Assembly: GCF_003667575.1 (NCBI RefSeq)
Contig: NZ_RCUY01000002.1
Location: 248,001-312,000 of the forward strand
Direction: 5' to 3'
From: Mycetocola lacteus
GTDB lineage: Bacteria > Actinomycetota > Actinomycetes > Actinomycetales > Microbacteriaceae
Length of the DNA stretch: 64,000 bases
This document shows positions 35,314 through 43,470 of the stretch, one piece after another. The notes beneath the pieces were generated by a model, which was not told the DNA's origin, made no database searches, and saw only the letters and a program-made list of their open reading frames with translations. The number at the start of each line of letters is the position of its first letter. Position 1 is the stretch's first letter. The position numbers and the translations under genes are program-made.

Positions 35314-35999
35314 GCGGAGACCTCCTCGGTCACCTCGGCCGACGAAGCCACGGACTTAGCCGACTTGCCTGCCACCGGACCGGCGACGAAAGCGTCGAAG
35401 GCACCCTTGGTGAAAACGATGTCGTCGGAGACGAGCACGTCGTAGGCGTTCAGCTGATCCGGGTGGATCACGTGGACCTCGGGGATGTTGCGAACGGACA
35501 GAGCGCCGACCTCGTCGTTGCGCTCAATAACGATGAGCACGTGACGCGAGGAAGCAATGGTGTCCAGGTAGGTAGCGGCGACCTTGGTCGACGGGGTCTC
35601 GCTCAGTGCGAGGGTCGACACAACGTGCAGACGCTCACCGCGGGCCCGGTCGGACAGTGCACCGCGCAGGGCGGCAGCAATCATCTTCTTGGGGGTGCGC
35701 TGTGCGTAGTCACGCGGGGTCGGTCCGTGGACGATTCCACCGCCAACCATCTGAGGAGCACGGATCGAGCCCTGACGAGCGCGACCGGTTCCCTTCTGCT
35801 TGAACGGCTTGCGGCCGGCGCCGGAGCGCTCTCCGCGGGTCTTGGTGCTGTGGGTACCCTGACGTGCGGCAGCAAGCTGCGCGACGACGACCTGGTGAAT
35901 CAGCGGGACGTTGGTAACGACGTCGAAGATCTCGGCGGGAAGCTCTACAGCCTCTGCCTTCTTGCCCTTCGCGTCCAGAACGTCAATCTTGGTAGCCAT
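35310..35999 (-). CDS. rplD: 50S ribosomal protein L4
   Basis: L4 (229 aa) lines the narrowest part of the exit tunnel with L22 and represses its own operon in enterobacteria. The rRNA-binding loop is [43 protein letters not shown] short acidic tail ([13 protein letters not shown]) ends the protein. It lies 5 bp after rplC. Confidence 0.98.
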   Translation of the reverse strand: MATKIDVLDAKGKKAEAVELPAEIFDVVTNVPLIHQVVVAQLAAARQGTHSTKTRGERSGAGRKPFKQKGTGRARQGSIRAPQMVGGGIVHGPTPRDYAQRTPKKMIAAALRGALSDRARGERLHVVSTLALSETPSTKVAATYLDTIASSRHVLIVIERNDEVGALSVRNIPEVHVIHPDQLNAYDVLVSDDIVFTKGAFDAFVAGPVAGKSAKSVASSAEVTEEVSA

Positions 36000-36004
36000 G
36001 GAAA

Positions 36005-36661
36005 TTAGGCTCCCTTCACGGCGGTGCGGACGAATACGAGACGACCACGCGCACCGGGAACCGCGCCCTTAACGAGCAGGAGACCCTTCTCGGCGTCGAT
36101 GGCGTGGACGTGCAGGTTCAGAACCGTAACACGCTCACCACCCATCCGGCCGGCCATGCGCTGGCCCTTGAAAACGCGACCCGGGGTGGACGCGCCACCG
36201 ATCGAACCGGGCTTACGGTGGTTGCGGTGGGCACCGTGCGATGCCGGAGCGCCGCCGAAGCCGTGGCGCTTCATCACACCGGCGAAACCCTTACCCTTAG
36301 AGGTTCCAACGACGTCGACCTTCTGGCCGGCCTCGAAGGTTGCCTCAACGGTGAGCTCCTGGCCGAGAGCGTACTCAGCGGCGTCAGCGGTGCGCACCTC
36401 GGTGAGGTGACGGCGCGGGGTAACCCCGGCCTTCTCGAAGTGACCTGCGTCGGGCTTGTTCACCTTGCGCGGGTCGATCTGACCGGCAGCGATCTGCACG
36501 GCAGCGTATCCATCTACCTCGAGGTTGCGCACCTGGGTGACAACGTTCGGAGCGATTTCGATAACGGTAACGGGTACGAGCTTGTTGTTCTCGTCCCACA
36601 CCTGAGTCATGCCGAGCTTGGTGCCGAGCAGACCCTTAACGGTCTTGTTCTGCGTAACCAT
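36005..36661 (-). CDS. rplC: 50S ribosomal protein L3
   Basis: L3 (218 aa) is one of the first proteins to bind 23S rRNA and reaches toward the peptidyl-transferase centre with its W-finger loop. Signature: [49 protein letters not shown]. The start ATG at 36661 gives the usual N-terminus [16 protein letters not shown]. It is 8 bp after rpsJ. Confidence 0.98.
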   Translation of the reverse strand: MVTQNKTVKGLLGTKLGMTQVWDENNKLVPVTVIEIAPNVVTQVRNLEVDGYAAVQIAAGQIDPRKVNKPDAGHFEKAGVTPRRHLTEVRTADAAEYALGQELTVEATFEAGQKVDVVGTSKGKGFAGVMKRHGFGGAPASHGAHRNHRKPGSIGGASTPGRVFKGQRMAGRMGGERVTVLNLHVHAIDAEKGLLLVKGAVPGARGRLVFVRTAVKGA

Positions 36662-36669
36662 GATTGCCC

Positions 36670-36978
36670 CTACAGCTTGATCTCGATGTTGACGTCCGCC
36701 GGCAGGTCGAGACGCATCAGCGAATCAACGGCCTTGGGGGTCGGGTCGACAATGTCAATCAGACGCTTGTGGGTGCGCATTTCAAAGTGCTCCCGGCTGT
36801 CCTTGTACTTGTGGGGAGAACGGATTACACAAACCACGTTCTTCTCGGTCGGCAGCGGCACGGGGCCAACTACGGTTGCGCCGGCACGGGTGACCGTGTC
36901 AACGATCTTGCGTGCCGAGGAGTCGATGACCTCGTGGTCATACGACTTAAGTCGAATGCGGATCTTCTGTCCCGCCAT
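36670..36978 (-). CDS. rpsJ: 30S ribosomal protein S10 (NusE)
   Basis: S10 (102 aa) is a 30S head protein and, as NusE, pairs with NusB in rRNA antitermination. It begins [26 protein letters not shown] and has [32 protein letters not shown]. It is the first gene of the S10 operon and has a long non-coding region upstream. Confidence 0.98.
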   Translation of the reverse strand: MAGQKIRIRLKSYDHEVIDSSARKIVDTVTRAGATVVGPVPLPTEKNVVCVIRSPHKYKDSREHFEMRTHKRLIDIVDPTPKAVDSLMRLDLPADVNIEIKL

Positions 36979-37457
36979 TAGTGACTCTCATTCTGTCTTG
37001 CGTCTTACGGTCTCCCGCATTGGACGCGCTTCATCACGGCTAGAGCTTTGCAGCTCCCCCGTGGGGTACTCCTAGGTGTCGCACCACTATTTCGCTATCA
37101 ACGTGACCTACCGCGCGGCTTCGGTTTCCCGGTTCCGACGATGGGTTCCCCACCCCTGATTTTCGGCCGGCACCGAGGTGCCACCTGTTCGAGGAGTGGA
37201 GATTATGTTGTGTCTACCCGGACGTGGCCCGCGGCGTATGATTACTCACAATCCACAGACACGATCGGCCGGTTATTTCCCCGGACACAGCTGTGCCCCA
37301 AGAAAAAGTCGAACCTCTCGATTCTGGCAGAGACGGGCGCTTTATGCAACCCGCGCGTGTCGGATTGTCAGCCTTGATTTCATGCGGCAGAACGGGGCGC
37401 CCGCCCTTACAACACGCCCGGGATGCAAATACCTCCTCCGAGGCCTCCCCCGAACAC
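36979..37457 (-). other. Non-coding region upstream of the S10 operon
   Basis: About 480 bp without a credible gene: the open frames here lack ribosome binding sites and family signatures. It probably holds the S10 operon promoter and leader. Visible structure on the minus strand includes a 5-bp hairpin with a GCAA loop, GAGCT-GCAA-AGCTC (37043-37056), and a GGCAC/GTGCC hairpin (37169-37182). CATAAT near 37203-37208 is a possible -10, with no clear -35. Confidence 0.5.
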
Positions 37458-37498
37458 AAAAATTCGGGGCTCGATGCGTGTGCATCGAACCCCGAATT
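37458..37498 (-). terminator. Terminator after the MT0933-type gene
   Basis: A 17-bp stem with one mismatch (AATTCGGGG...), 4-nt loop, lies 20 bp past the stop and is followed by UUUUU in the transcribed direction. It shields the S10 operon from the accessory island. Confidence 0.88.
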
Positions 37499-37517
37499 CG
37501 GTGGTTTGGGCGGCGTG

Positions 37518-37733
37518 CTACTCGTTGCCGATGTGCTTGTCCGCGGCGTCGCGGGCCGACTGCACCTGGTCGGCAAACTTGCCGCCGGTGACCTTATTGG
37601 CCAGGTCCGAGGCGCCGTCCAGCACCTTGTCACTGATCTCCTCGGCCTTTTCGCTGTGGATCGCATCGTTAATCGCCGCCGCGTTGTCGCCAACGAGGCC
37701 CTTGGCCTTGTTCACCAGATCATCCAGTCCCAT
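37518..37733 (-). CDS. MT0933/Rv0909-type small antitoxin-like protein
   Basis: A 71-aa helical, charged protein beginning MGLDDLVNKAKGLVGDN and ending near TGGKFADQVQSARDAADKHIG. This pattern resembles the Rv0909 (MT0933) family of putative antitoxins. AAGGGG lies upstream of the ATG at 37733. No toxin partner is encoded beside it. It is 140 bp downstream of the SecA-like gene, on the same strand, so a role in protecting the producer is possible but unproven; such proteins are common and often stand alone. Confidence 0.7.
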   Translation of the reverse strand: MGLDDLVNKAKGLVGDNAAAINDAIHSEKAEEISDKVLDGASDLANKVTGGKFADQVQSARDAADKHIGNE

Positions 37734-37873
37734 TGCACTTCCCCTTATATTCGCGAGCAGCCGCGAAAGTGGCGGCGTGCGATTATTCTCGCGCGCACCC
37801 GCTCGACACACAACCGCTCCACTGGCCCCCGTTCGGGGCTGCCTGCTGCGGCACCGCGAGGCTCGGCCCCGAC

Positions 37874-40192
37874 TCATCCATCACTCCTGGCTCGATCCCG
37901 GCGCGCGCCACGCGCACGAAGGTTGGTGATAAACCGCCCCAGGGTGCTCCCATACGGATCACTTTCAAGAAGATAGGTCCAAATGGAAGGGTCGGTCGCG
38001 GGCGAGCCTGAGTACGTTGTTGCGTATCCATCCGAGATGTCGGAGTCGGCCCATCTGGCCCTGTCCCGCACAGACTTCCAATATCGCTCAAACATGCCGC
38101 CGAGGATGAGGTTGTATTGTGCGAGCGGGCTTTTCCCTTCCAAGGCGAAAAGATGTGCGCTATCTCGGATAACACTCACCTCCGCCAAATACGCACTCCA
38201 CTCAAGATCGAGGCACCGCAGGAGAACGCGCGGATCGACAGGGTCATGTGTGAAATGCTCTGAGCTGTGTGCTGCGGTCCGGGACATGTATCGATCAAAT
38301 GCCTCGCAACGCCCCAGCAAAAGTTCCTCGCGAACCAGCAGGATCACGGCTCTCTGCTCGGCCAAGAGTCGTCCATATGCGATCACATCTCGATGCCGGT
38401 CGAGATGCCGATACTCGCTGGCACGTTGCGCCGCGACTATCGCGGCTCGGCCCGCGCGTCCGCCCGCCGATTCCCGATCAACCTCGGCTCGGGACAAGAG
38501 GCTCTTCGGTGCAAAAGCTTGAACCTGCGGATCTTCCAGGCTCAGTATTGACCGGGTACATCCAGCGTCCCCTCGCCGTCCGGCACGCCCACGGAGTTGA
38601 GCATCGATCCGTCGTGATTGATATCGGGTCAATGCGATGACCAGCAAGCCACCATGTTCGAGTACTCGCTGTCGCTCTTCGGGATCGCCACCGCCCAGAA
38701 CGATATCCGCGCCTCGTCCCGAGATTTGGGTAGAAATGGTCAGTCTGCCCTCCTTCCCGGCTTGCCCAATAACGCTGGCTTCTTCGGAGTCGTTGCGCGC
38801 ATTGAGCACAACCGGGGTCAGCCCAACTGCGCGCAACCGCTGTCCAAGCCACTCCGATTCAGGGATACTCGCGGTTCCAATTAAGACCGGCTGCCCTCGT
38901 TCCAGGGCGAGCTTTACTATTCTCACGCAGGCTTCAAACTGCTCGTCAGCGGTACGAAAAATCAGATCTGGTTGATCGACCCGTACGATGGGCTTCTCCG
39001 GCTCTATCCGCGTAACGGGCATTCCAAAATGATCCATCAGGTCTAAGGCCACCAGGCGAAGGGTGCCACTCATCCCTACCGGTCGCGTGTAGGCACTGAT
39101 AACGCCGTGAACCGACATCGTGTCGAGCACGGTGCCCGTGCGGCTCAGGGTCACACCTTCTTTGGACTCGACTGCCAATTGCAGCCCATCCGGGTAGCGA
39201 TGCTGATGCGCGATTCTGCCGAGCGCGGTATTAATGAGCTCGATGCGGCCGGCCCGAACGAGATAGTCCCTCCCCCGCTCGAGTATTGCCACCGCACTAA
39301 GCGCTGCGTGCACATGCGCAAGGATGTCTCGCGCGTCATCACGATAGAGATTTGCCACTCCCAACAGTGTCTCAATCTCGTGGATCCCCTGATCGGTGAG
39401 TACGACACCGGTTTTGTCCAGGGCGATTCGATAGTGGACAACATCTTGTAGGCCGGCGATGACCCCTGTCACATCATGAATGAGGCTCGTCGGGGTGATG
39501 TTATCCCGAGCAATGACAAGAGGCGAGGCTCCGGCATCAATAATGAGTGCGTCGGCCTCATCAAGGATGACCGCATCGCAAACGGGCTGAACCCTGGTCT
39601 CGACTCGCTCGGCGACCCTGTCCCGCAGGAGGTCATACCCAATCTCATGTAGGGGCGCATAAACCACATCTTTAAGATATGCGGCTACTCGCCCCCGGTA
39701 CGAAGTGAGCGAGGATATGTGTGCCGAACTAATCCCCAGGAACCTAAACAGCGCGACCATGCTCGCAAAATCCCGCGCCGCCAAGTAGTCGTTTGTTGTC
39801 AAAATGTGGACACCATGTCCTCGGGCAAACATCGCGCAGGCGGTGAATGCACCGACGAGAGTCTTCCCCTCGCCGGTATCCAATTCGACGCTTACCCCGG
39901 CAACCATTGCGGCCGTTGCCGCAAGCTGCCCCTCGGAGGCTCGCACTCCCAGGACTCGCCGCGCAACTTCCCGCAGCACCGCCAGCTCAAATCCGGAGAC
40001 CCCGGTAGAGAGCTCGTCGCCCCTGGTGAATCTACTGAAAGCTTGTTCGTGGAAAACCTCATGGTCCGTGTCGCGGAGCTGTTGCTCCCAGCGAGCAGCA
40101 CCTCGGGCGAGATTAAGGAAGATACGCGCTGAACTCATCGGTCCGTCACTCGAGAGCCGTGACCGCAGTTCCGCGATTGCCTGAATTCTCAT
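37874..40192 (-). CDS. Divergent SecA-family ATPase (SecA2-like)
   Basis: A 772-aa SecA homolog, shorter than housekeeping SecA (roughly 850-950 aa). The motor motifs are present: Walker A DTGEGKT (105-111), TTNDYLAARD (132-141), DEAD (211-214), YPDGLQLAVESKEG, QISGRGADI (489-497) and RRIDAQLRGRAGRRGDAG (527-544). It lacks the C-terminal zinc-binding tail and differs at many usually invariant positions, such as ISGRGAD for AGRGTD. The ATG at 40192 overlaps the upstream stop as ATGA; a start at 40219 is also open. The operon suggests a dedicated motor for the small peptide or another operon product, working with SecYEG or the SdpAB-like proteins. That link is inference. Confidence 0.88.
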   Translation of the reverse strand: MRIQAIAELRSRLSSDGPMSSARIFLNLARGAARWEQQLRDTDHEVFHEQAFSRFTRGDELSTGVSGFELAVLREVARRVLGVRASEGQLAATAAMVAGVSVELDTGEGKTLVGAFTACAMFARGHGVHILTTNDYLAARDFASMVALFRFLGISSAHISSLTSYRGRVAAYLKDVVYAPLHEIGYDLLRDRVAERVETRVQPVCDAVILDEADALIIDAGASPLVIARDNITPTSLIHDVTGVIAGLQDVVHYRIALDKTGVVLTDQGIHEIETLLGVANLYRDDARDILAHVHAALSAVAILERGRDYLVRAGRIELINTALGRIAHQHRYPDGLQLAVESKEGVTLSRTGTVLDTMSVHGVISAYTRPVGMSGTLRLVALDLMDHFGMPVTRIEPEKPIVRVDQPDLIFRTADEQFEACVRIVKLALERGQPVLIGTASIPESEWLGQRLRAVGLTPVVLNARNDSEEASVIGQAGKEGRLTISTQISGRGADIVLGGGDPEERQRVLEHGGLLVIALTRYQSRRIDAQLRGRAGRRGDAGCTRSILSLEDPQVQAFAPKSLLSRAEVDRESAGGRAGRAAIVAAQRASEYRHLDRHRDVIAYGRLLAEQRAVILLVREELLLGRCEAFDRYMSRTAAHSSEHFTHDPVDPRVLLRCLDLEWSAYLAEVSVIRDSAHLFALEGKSPLAQYNLILGGMFERYWKSVRDRARWADSDISDGYATTYSGSPATDPSIWTYLLESDPYGSTLGRFITNLRARGARRDRARSDG

Positions 40193-40728
40193 GGAGCGTC
40201 GCAATCGCGTCGATGCCACTGGGAGGTGAAGAGCACGCGCGGTTTCACATCGTCGGAACTGTGACCGGGGTCAAGCACAATCATGAATTGGATCTGGGTT
40301 GTGCCTCGGGTGTAGCTCAGGTGATTCGATACCAAATTGAGAACGGCGAGATAACTCGGCACCGACTGCAGCGTCGACAAGCTTGTACCGAGCTGGGCAG
40401 TGATGAGGAGTTCTTGACAGGTATCAAATAGGGCCTTCTCCGCGCGTTGTCCGGGGTTATAGAGACAGTGCCACCAGCGAAAACCTTGATATTGCACCGC
40501 GGACGTCCATACCGTTTCTGTATCGTCATCGTCTTTCTCCCTTTTCAGCAGGTAAAAGTCGGAGTTCGCGGGCCGCGGGGCGAAAAAAGTCCAGACGGGC
40601 GTGAACGTGGAAAGCGGATCAAATATCCTCACGACCGGGCGCATGCGCGGAAACTGTTGCAGCACCGTCATCAAAGCCCAAGCGATCGACAACGCCACCA
40701 CGACGAGCTGTCTGTTGTGCCGCTTCAT
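40189..40728 (-). CDS. SdpA-like protein of an antimicrobial peptide system
   Basis: A 179-aa protein with one N-terminal membrane helix (about residues 7-27, LVVVALSIAWALMTVLQQFP), then the segment FTPVWTFFAPRP and a soluble domain with WWHCLYNPGQ. The FxPxWxFFxxxP pattern after the helix and the place next to an HTTM protein resemble SdpA, which is needed with SdpB to mature the SDP toxin in Bacillus subtilis. The similarity is weak and pattern based. It overlaps both neighbours by ATGA. Confidence 0.6.
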   Translation of the reverse strand: MKRHNRQLVVVALSIAWALMTVLQQFPRMRPVVRIFDPLSTFTPVWTFFAPRPANSDFYLLKREKDDDDTETVWTSAVQYQGFRWWHCLYNPGQRAEKALFDTCQELLITAQLGTSLSTLQSVPSYLAVLNLVSNHLSYTRGTTQIQFMIVLDPGHSSDDVKPRVLFTSQWHRRDCDAP

Positions 40729-41603
40729 CGTTTACGCCTACGTTGGCGAGCCGCTGTGAACCCCTGCGCCGTGAATTCGATTGCCGGGTGAAAAGCGAGA
40801 AAAGCCCAAAAGAACCGGTTCAACCCCATAAAGTATGCAATTCCAAGGTGGAGGGTGAGCATCGCTAGAAAGTACGCTCTTCTAACTCGGGACGGCAAAA
40901 ACAGGACGGTTGCTGCTAAGGTTTCCGCGGCGATAACTGTCCACGCTGCGATGAGTCGAAGAATCGAATGTGATTCTAAGAATCTAAAGAGCTGCGCGTG
41001 CCCATAGTTCACGGTTCGCAGCGAATCGGACAGCGCGGTTCCCCGTCGCCAAGACGATGACGCCAGCTTCGATACTCCGGATACGGAATACGCAAAGAGA
41101 CCGTGCAGTCCCAGGGCATAACCGATCCGAGTTTGAACAACGCCTTTGGAGCCCCCATGCTCCGCGATTGTGAGTAGGAGCTGCACAACTATGGTGGCGT
41201 GATCCGAACCGTCTCTCCCGAGCGCACCTACCCGCGTATTCTGTCGCACAAGTGCCATAAGCTGGACGGTCCGTAACCCGCGCGTCAGGAAAGTTTGACG
41301 CGAAGCCAAAGACAACACGGGAGCAATCGCGAGCGTCGCCCAATTTGCGACCCGGTCGCCGCCCGGACCCATGATCGAATCCATTCCGGGGATCTCGGCA
41401 AGTCGTGGAGACCTCCTCCGCATCACCGGCCACGCGAGCAGCCCGGATTCCACCTTTCGCCCTGCCGGCGACATTTGCTCGACTGAGCCGAGCGCGATAC
41501 AGAGCTGCGACAAACGCGATACATGGCTGAGCATCCTGCGTGCCGTGGGCTCGCATGTTTGCCCTTTTCTCCGAGGGTTTCCCCCCTCCACTCGCCTCAT
41601 CAT
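40725..41603 (-). CDS. SdpB-like HTTM-domain membrane protein
   Basis: A 292-aa membrane protein. Its C-terminal half carries an HTTM-type signature (VSGVSKLASSSWRRGTALSD, then helices and LHLGIAYFMGLNRFFWAFLAFHP), the domain of SdpB and of vitamin K-dependent carboxylase relatives. GRDGSDHATIVVQLLLTIAEHG before it fits the SdpB layout. The start is the ATG at 41603, whose A is the last base of the peptide gene stop (TGATG). The first 100 residues are less hydrophobic than in SdpB, so the N-terminus may be degraded or may start later. Predicted role: processing or modification of the peptide at the membrane. Confidence 0.65.
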   Translation of the reverse strand: MMRRVEGGNPRRKGQTCEPTARRMLSHVSRLSQLCIALGSVEQMSPAGRKVESGLLAWPVMRRRSPRLAEIPGMDSIMGPGGDRVANWATLAIAPVLSLASRQTFLTRGLRTVQLMALVRQNTRVGALGRDGSDHATIVVQLLLTIAEHGGSKGVVQTRIGYALGLHGLFAYSVSGVSKLASSSWRRGTALSDSLRTVNYGHAQLFRFLESHSILRLIAAWTVIAAETLAATVLFLPSRVRRAYFLAMLTLHLGIAYFMGLNRFFWAFLAFHPAIEFTAQGFTAARQRRRKR

Positions 41604-41905
41604 CAGGTCGCCTCGTTCAGCCCTCGATGGGTCGTGGCAAGAATCTCTGCGTAGCTCGCCCCGGCGCTGACTGCAGCTGCTTCCGTGAACGCACGTTTCG
41701 TGTTGCGTCGCGGCACCGGTGGTTGCCCGCCCTTGGATGGCATACCCATCGCCTGGCAAAATACAAATGCCGCGAGGGGGAGCACCGTGAGCGGCGTACT
41801 CATCGTGGGGATTCCGTCCTCGCCCTGTGTATCCGGTTGCAGCCCCAGCACATCATTGTTGCTTTCGTTTGCCGCGAATTCAACGCGATCCGTATGTTTT
41901 GTCAT
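41603..41905 (-). CDS. Candidate peptide precursor of the SdpAB/SecA-like operon
   Basis: A 100-aa protein with a strong ribosome binding site (GGGAGG, 6 nt before the ATG at 41905). I recognise no family. It has a polar, acidic N-terminal third (MTKHTDRVEFAANESNND, QPDTQGEDG), one hydrophobic segment (about 39-54, TPLTVLPLAAFVFCQA) with the only Cys, then SKGG, a basic patch RRNTKR (66-71) and an Ala-rich end. It is not a standard signal peptide, since the start is acidic. As the first and smallest gene of a coupled operon with SdpB-, SdpA- and SecA-like proteins, it is the likely precursor. It lacks the two Cys of SDP. Confidence 0.6.
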   Translation of the reverse strand: MTKHTDRVEFAANESNNDVLGLQPDTQGEDGIPTMSTPLTVLPLAAFVFCQAMGMPSKGGQPPVPRRNTKRAFTEAAAVSAGASYAEILATTHRGLNEAT

Positions 41906-42049
41906 TCCAAACCTCCCAGTGTGTCTGCCCGGCGACTCACCGGATTTCCTCACGGTAGGCCGAAGAGTTGGACCTTGACTGACGAGACAACTGTGATTGG
42001 TTGAGAATTCGGATTGAGCGGGGTGAGATTCGGGGGGGCCGAGAATCAC

Positions 42050-42080
42050 AAAACCCCCGCAGACCGAAGTCTGCGGGGGT
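42050..42080 (-). terminator. Terminator after tuf
   Basis: ACCCCCGCAGAC, loop CGAA and a perfect complement lie about 40 bp past the tuf stop, followed by UUUUGUG. The region 41906-42049 beyond it must hold the promoter of the peptide operon; no good -35/-10 pair was found there. Confidence 0.9.
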
Positions 42081-42118
42081 GTTGTTTAGCTAGTCGCTAG
42101 ATCAGAAAGTAACCGAAA

Positions 42119-43312
42119 TTACTTGGTGATCGAGGTGACGGTACCAGCACCAACGGTGCGGCCACCCTCACGGATTGCGAAGCCGAGGCCCTCTTCCATG
42201 GCGATGGGCTGGATCAGCTCAACGGTCATGTCCACGGTGTCACCGGGGAGAACCAGCTCGACACCCTCGGGGAGGGTGATGACGCCGGTCACGTCGGTGG
42301 TGCGGAAGTAGAACTGCGGGCGGTAGTTCGCGTAGAACGGGTTGTGACGGCCACCCTCATCCTTGGACAGGATGTAGGCGGTGCCCTCGAAGTTGGTGTG
42401 CGGGGTAACCGAACCCGGCTTCACGATAACCTGACCGCGCTCTACGTCTTCGCGCTTGGTACCGCGGAGCAGCAGACCACAGTTCTCGCCGGCCCATGCC
42501 TCGTCGAGCTGCTTGTGGAACATCTCGATACCAGTCACGGTGGTCTTGACGGTCGGACGCAGTCCAACGATCTCAACCTCGGAGTTGATGGCGAGGGTTC
42601 CACGCTCGGCGCGGCCGGTCACAACGGTTCCACGACCGGTGATGGTGAAGACGTCCTCAACGGGCATCAGGAAGGGCTTGTCGCGGTCACGAACCGGGTC
42701 CGGAATGTTCTCGTCAACAGCCTTCATGAGCTCGAGGATCTGGCCGACCCACTTCTCGTCGCCCTCGAGGGCCTTCAGAGCCGAAACGCGCACGACCGGA
42801 GCGTCGTCGCCATCGAAGCTCTGGCTGGAGAGCAGCTCGCGAACCTCGAGCTCAACGAGCTCCAGGATCTCCTCGTCCTCAACCATGTCGGACTTGTTCA
42901 GTGCGACGAGCAGGTAGGGAACACCAACCTGCTTGGCGAGCAGAACGTGCTCACGGGTCTGAGCCATCGGACCGTCGGTAGCGGCAACCACGAGGATTGC
43001 GCCATCCATCTGAGCGGCACCGGTGATCATGTTCTTGATGTAGTCGGCGTGACCCGGGGCGTCAACGTGTGCGTAGTGACGCTTCTCGGTCTCGTACTCC
43101 ACGTGGGAGATGTTGATCGTGATACCACGCTGACGCTCCTCGGGAGCGGAGTCGATGGTAGCGAAGTCGCGCTGAACGTTGGTTGCCGACGGGTAGGTGT
43201 CAGCCAGAACCTTCGAGATGGCCGCGGTAAGGGTGGTCTTACCGTGGTCAACGTGACCGATGGTTCCGATGTTTACGTGCGGCTTGGTCCGCTCGAACTT
43301 GGCCTTAGCCAC
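42119..43312 (-). CDS. tuf: Elongation factor Tu
   Basis: EF-Tu (397 aa) delivers aminoacyl-tRNA to the ribosome. GTP-binding motifs: GHVDHGKT (P-loop), DAPGHADY (here [13 protein letters not shown]), NKSD and SALKALEG. Start [20 protein letters not shown] with AGGAGG upstream. It is the last gene of the str region. A 158-bp gap with a promoter candidate separates it from fusA. Confidence 0.99.
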   Translation of the reverse strand: MAKAKFERTKPHVNIGTIGHVDHGKTTLTAAISKVLADTYPSATNVQRDFATIDSAPEERQRGITINISHVEYETEKRHYAHVDAPGHADYIKNMITGAAQMDGAILVVAATDGPMAQTREHVLLAKQVGVPYLLVALNKSDMVEDEEILELVELEVRELLSSQSFDGDDAPVVRVSALKALEGDEKWVGQILELMKAVDENIPDPVRDRDKPFLMPVEDVFTITGRGTVVTGRAERGTLAINSEVEIVGLRPTVKTTVTGIEMFHKQLDEAWAGENCGLLLRGTKREDVERGQVIVKPGSVTPHTNFEGTAYILSKDEGGRHNPFYANYRPQFYFRTTDVTGVITLPEGVELVLPGDTVDMTVELIQPIAMEEGLGFAIREGGRTVGAGTVTSITK

Positions 43313-43353
43313 TGGGTCCTCCTCAGGACTTGTGCAATGTGTTCACGCGCTGG

Positions 43354-43384
43354 ATTGCACGCGGCACACCACAGGGATTGTCAA
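43354..43384 (-). promoter_or_regulatory. Candidate tuf promoter
   Basis: A perfect TTGACA (43379-43384) lies in the fusA-tuf gap on the minus strand. The best -10, TGCAAT (43354-43359), is 19 nt away, longer than ideal. A separate tuf promoter is common in bacteria. Confidence 0.4.
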
Positions 43385-43470
43385 TATATGTTACTAGGTT
43401 TCGCCGGTGTCCCGGCGCGTCGTCGCAAATGTAGCGTAGGTCAGCGACGACGCGCCAGGCAGCGCAGGGG

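Noticed and set aside
37178-37976. Plus-strand open frames across the rpsJ-antitoxin gap
   Set aside because: They are rich in Arg/Pro/Ser, lack ribosome binding sites and run over a terminator and the small minus-strand gene.
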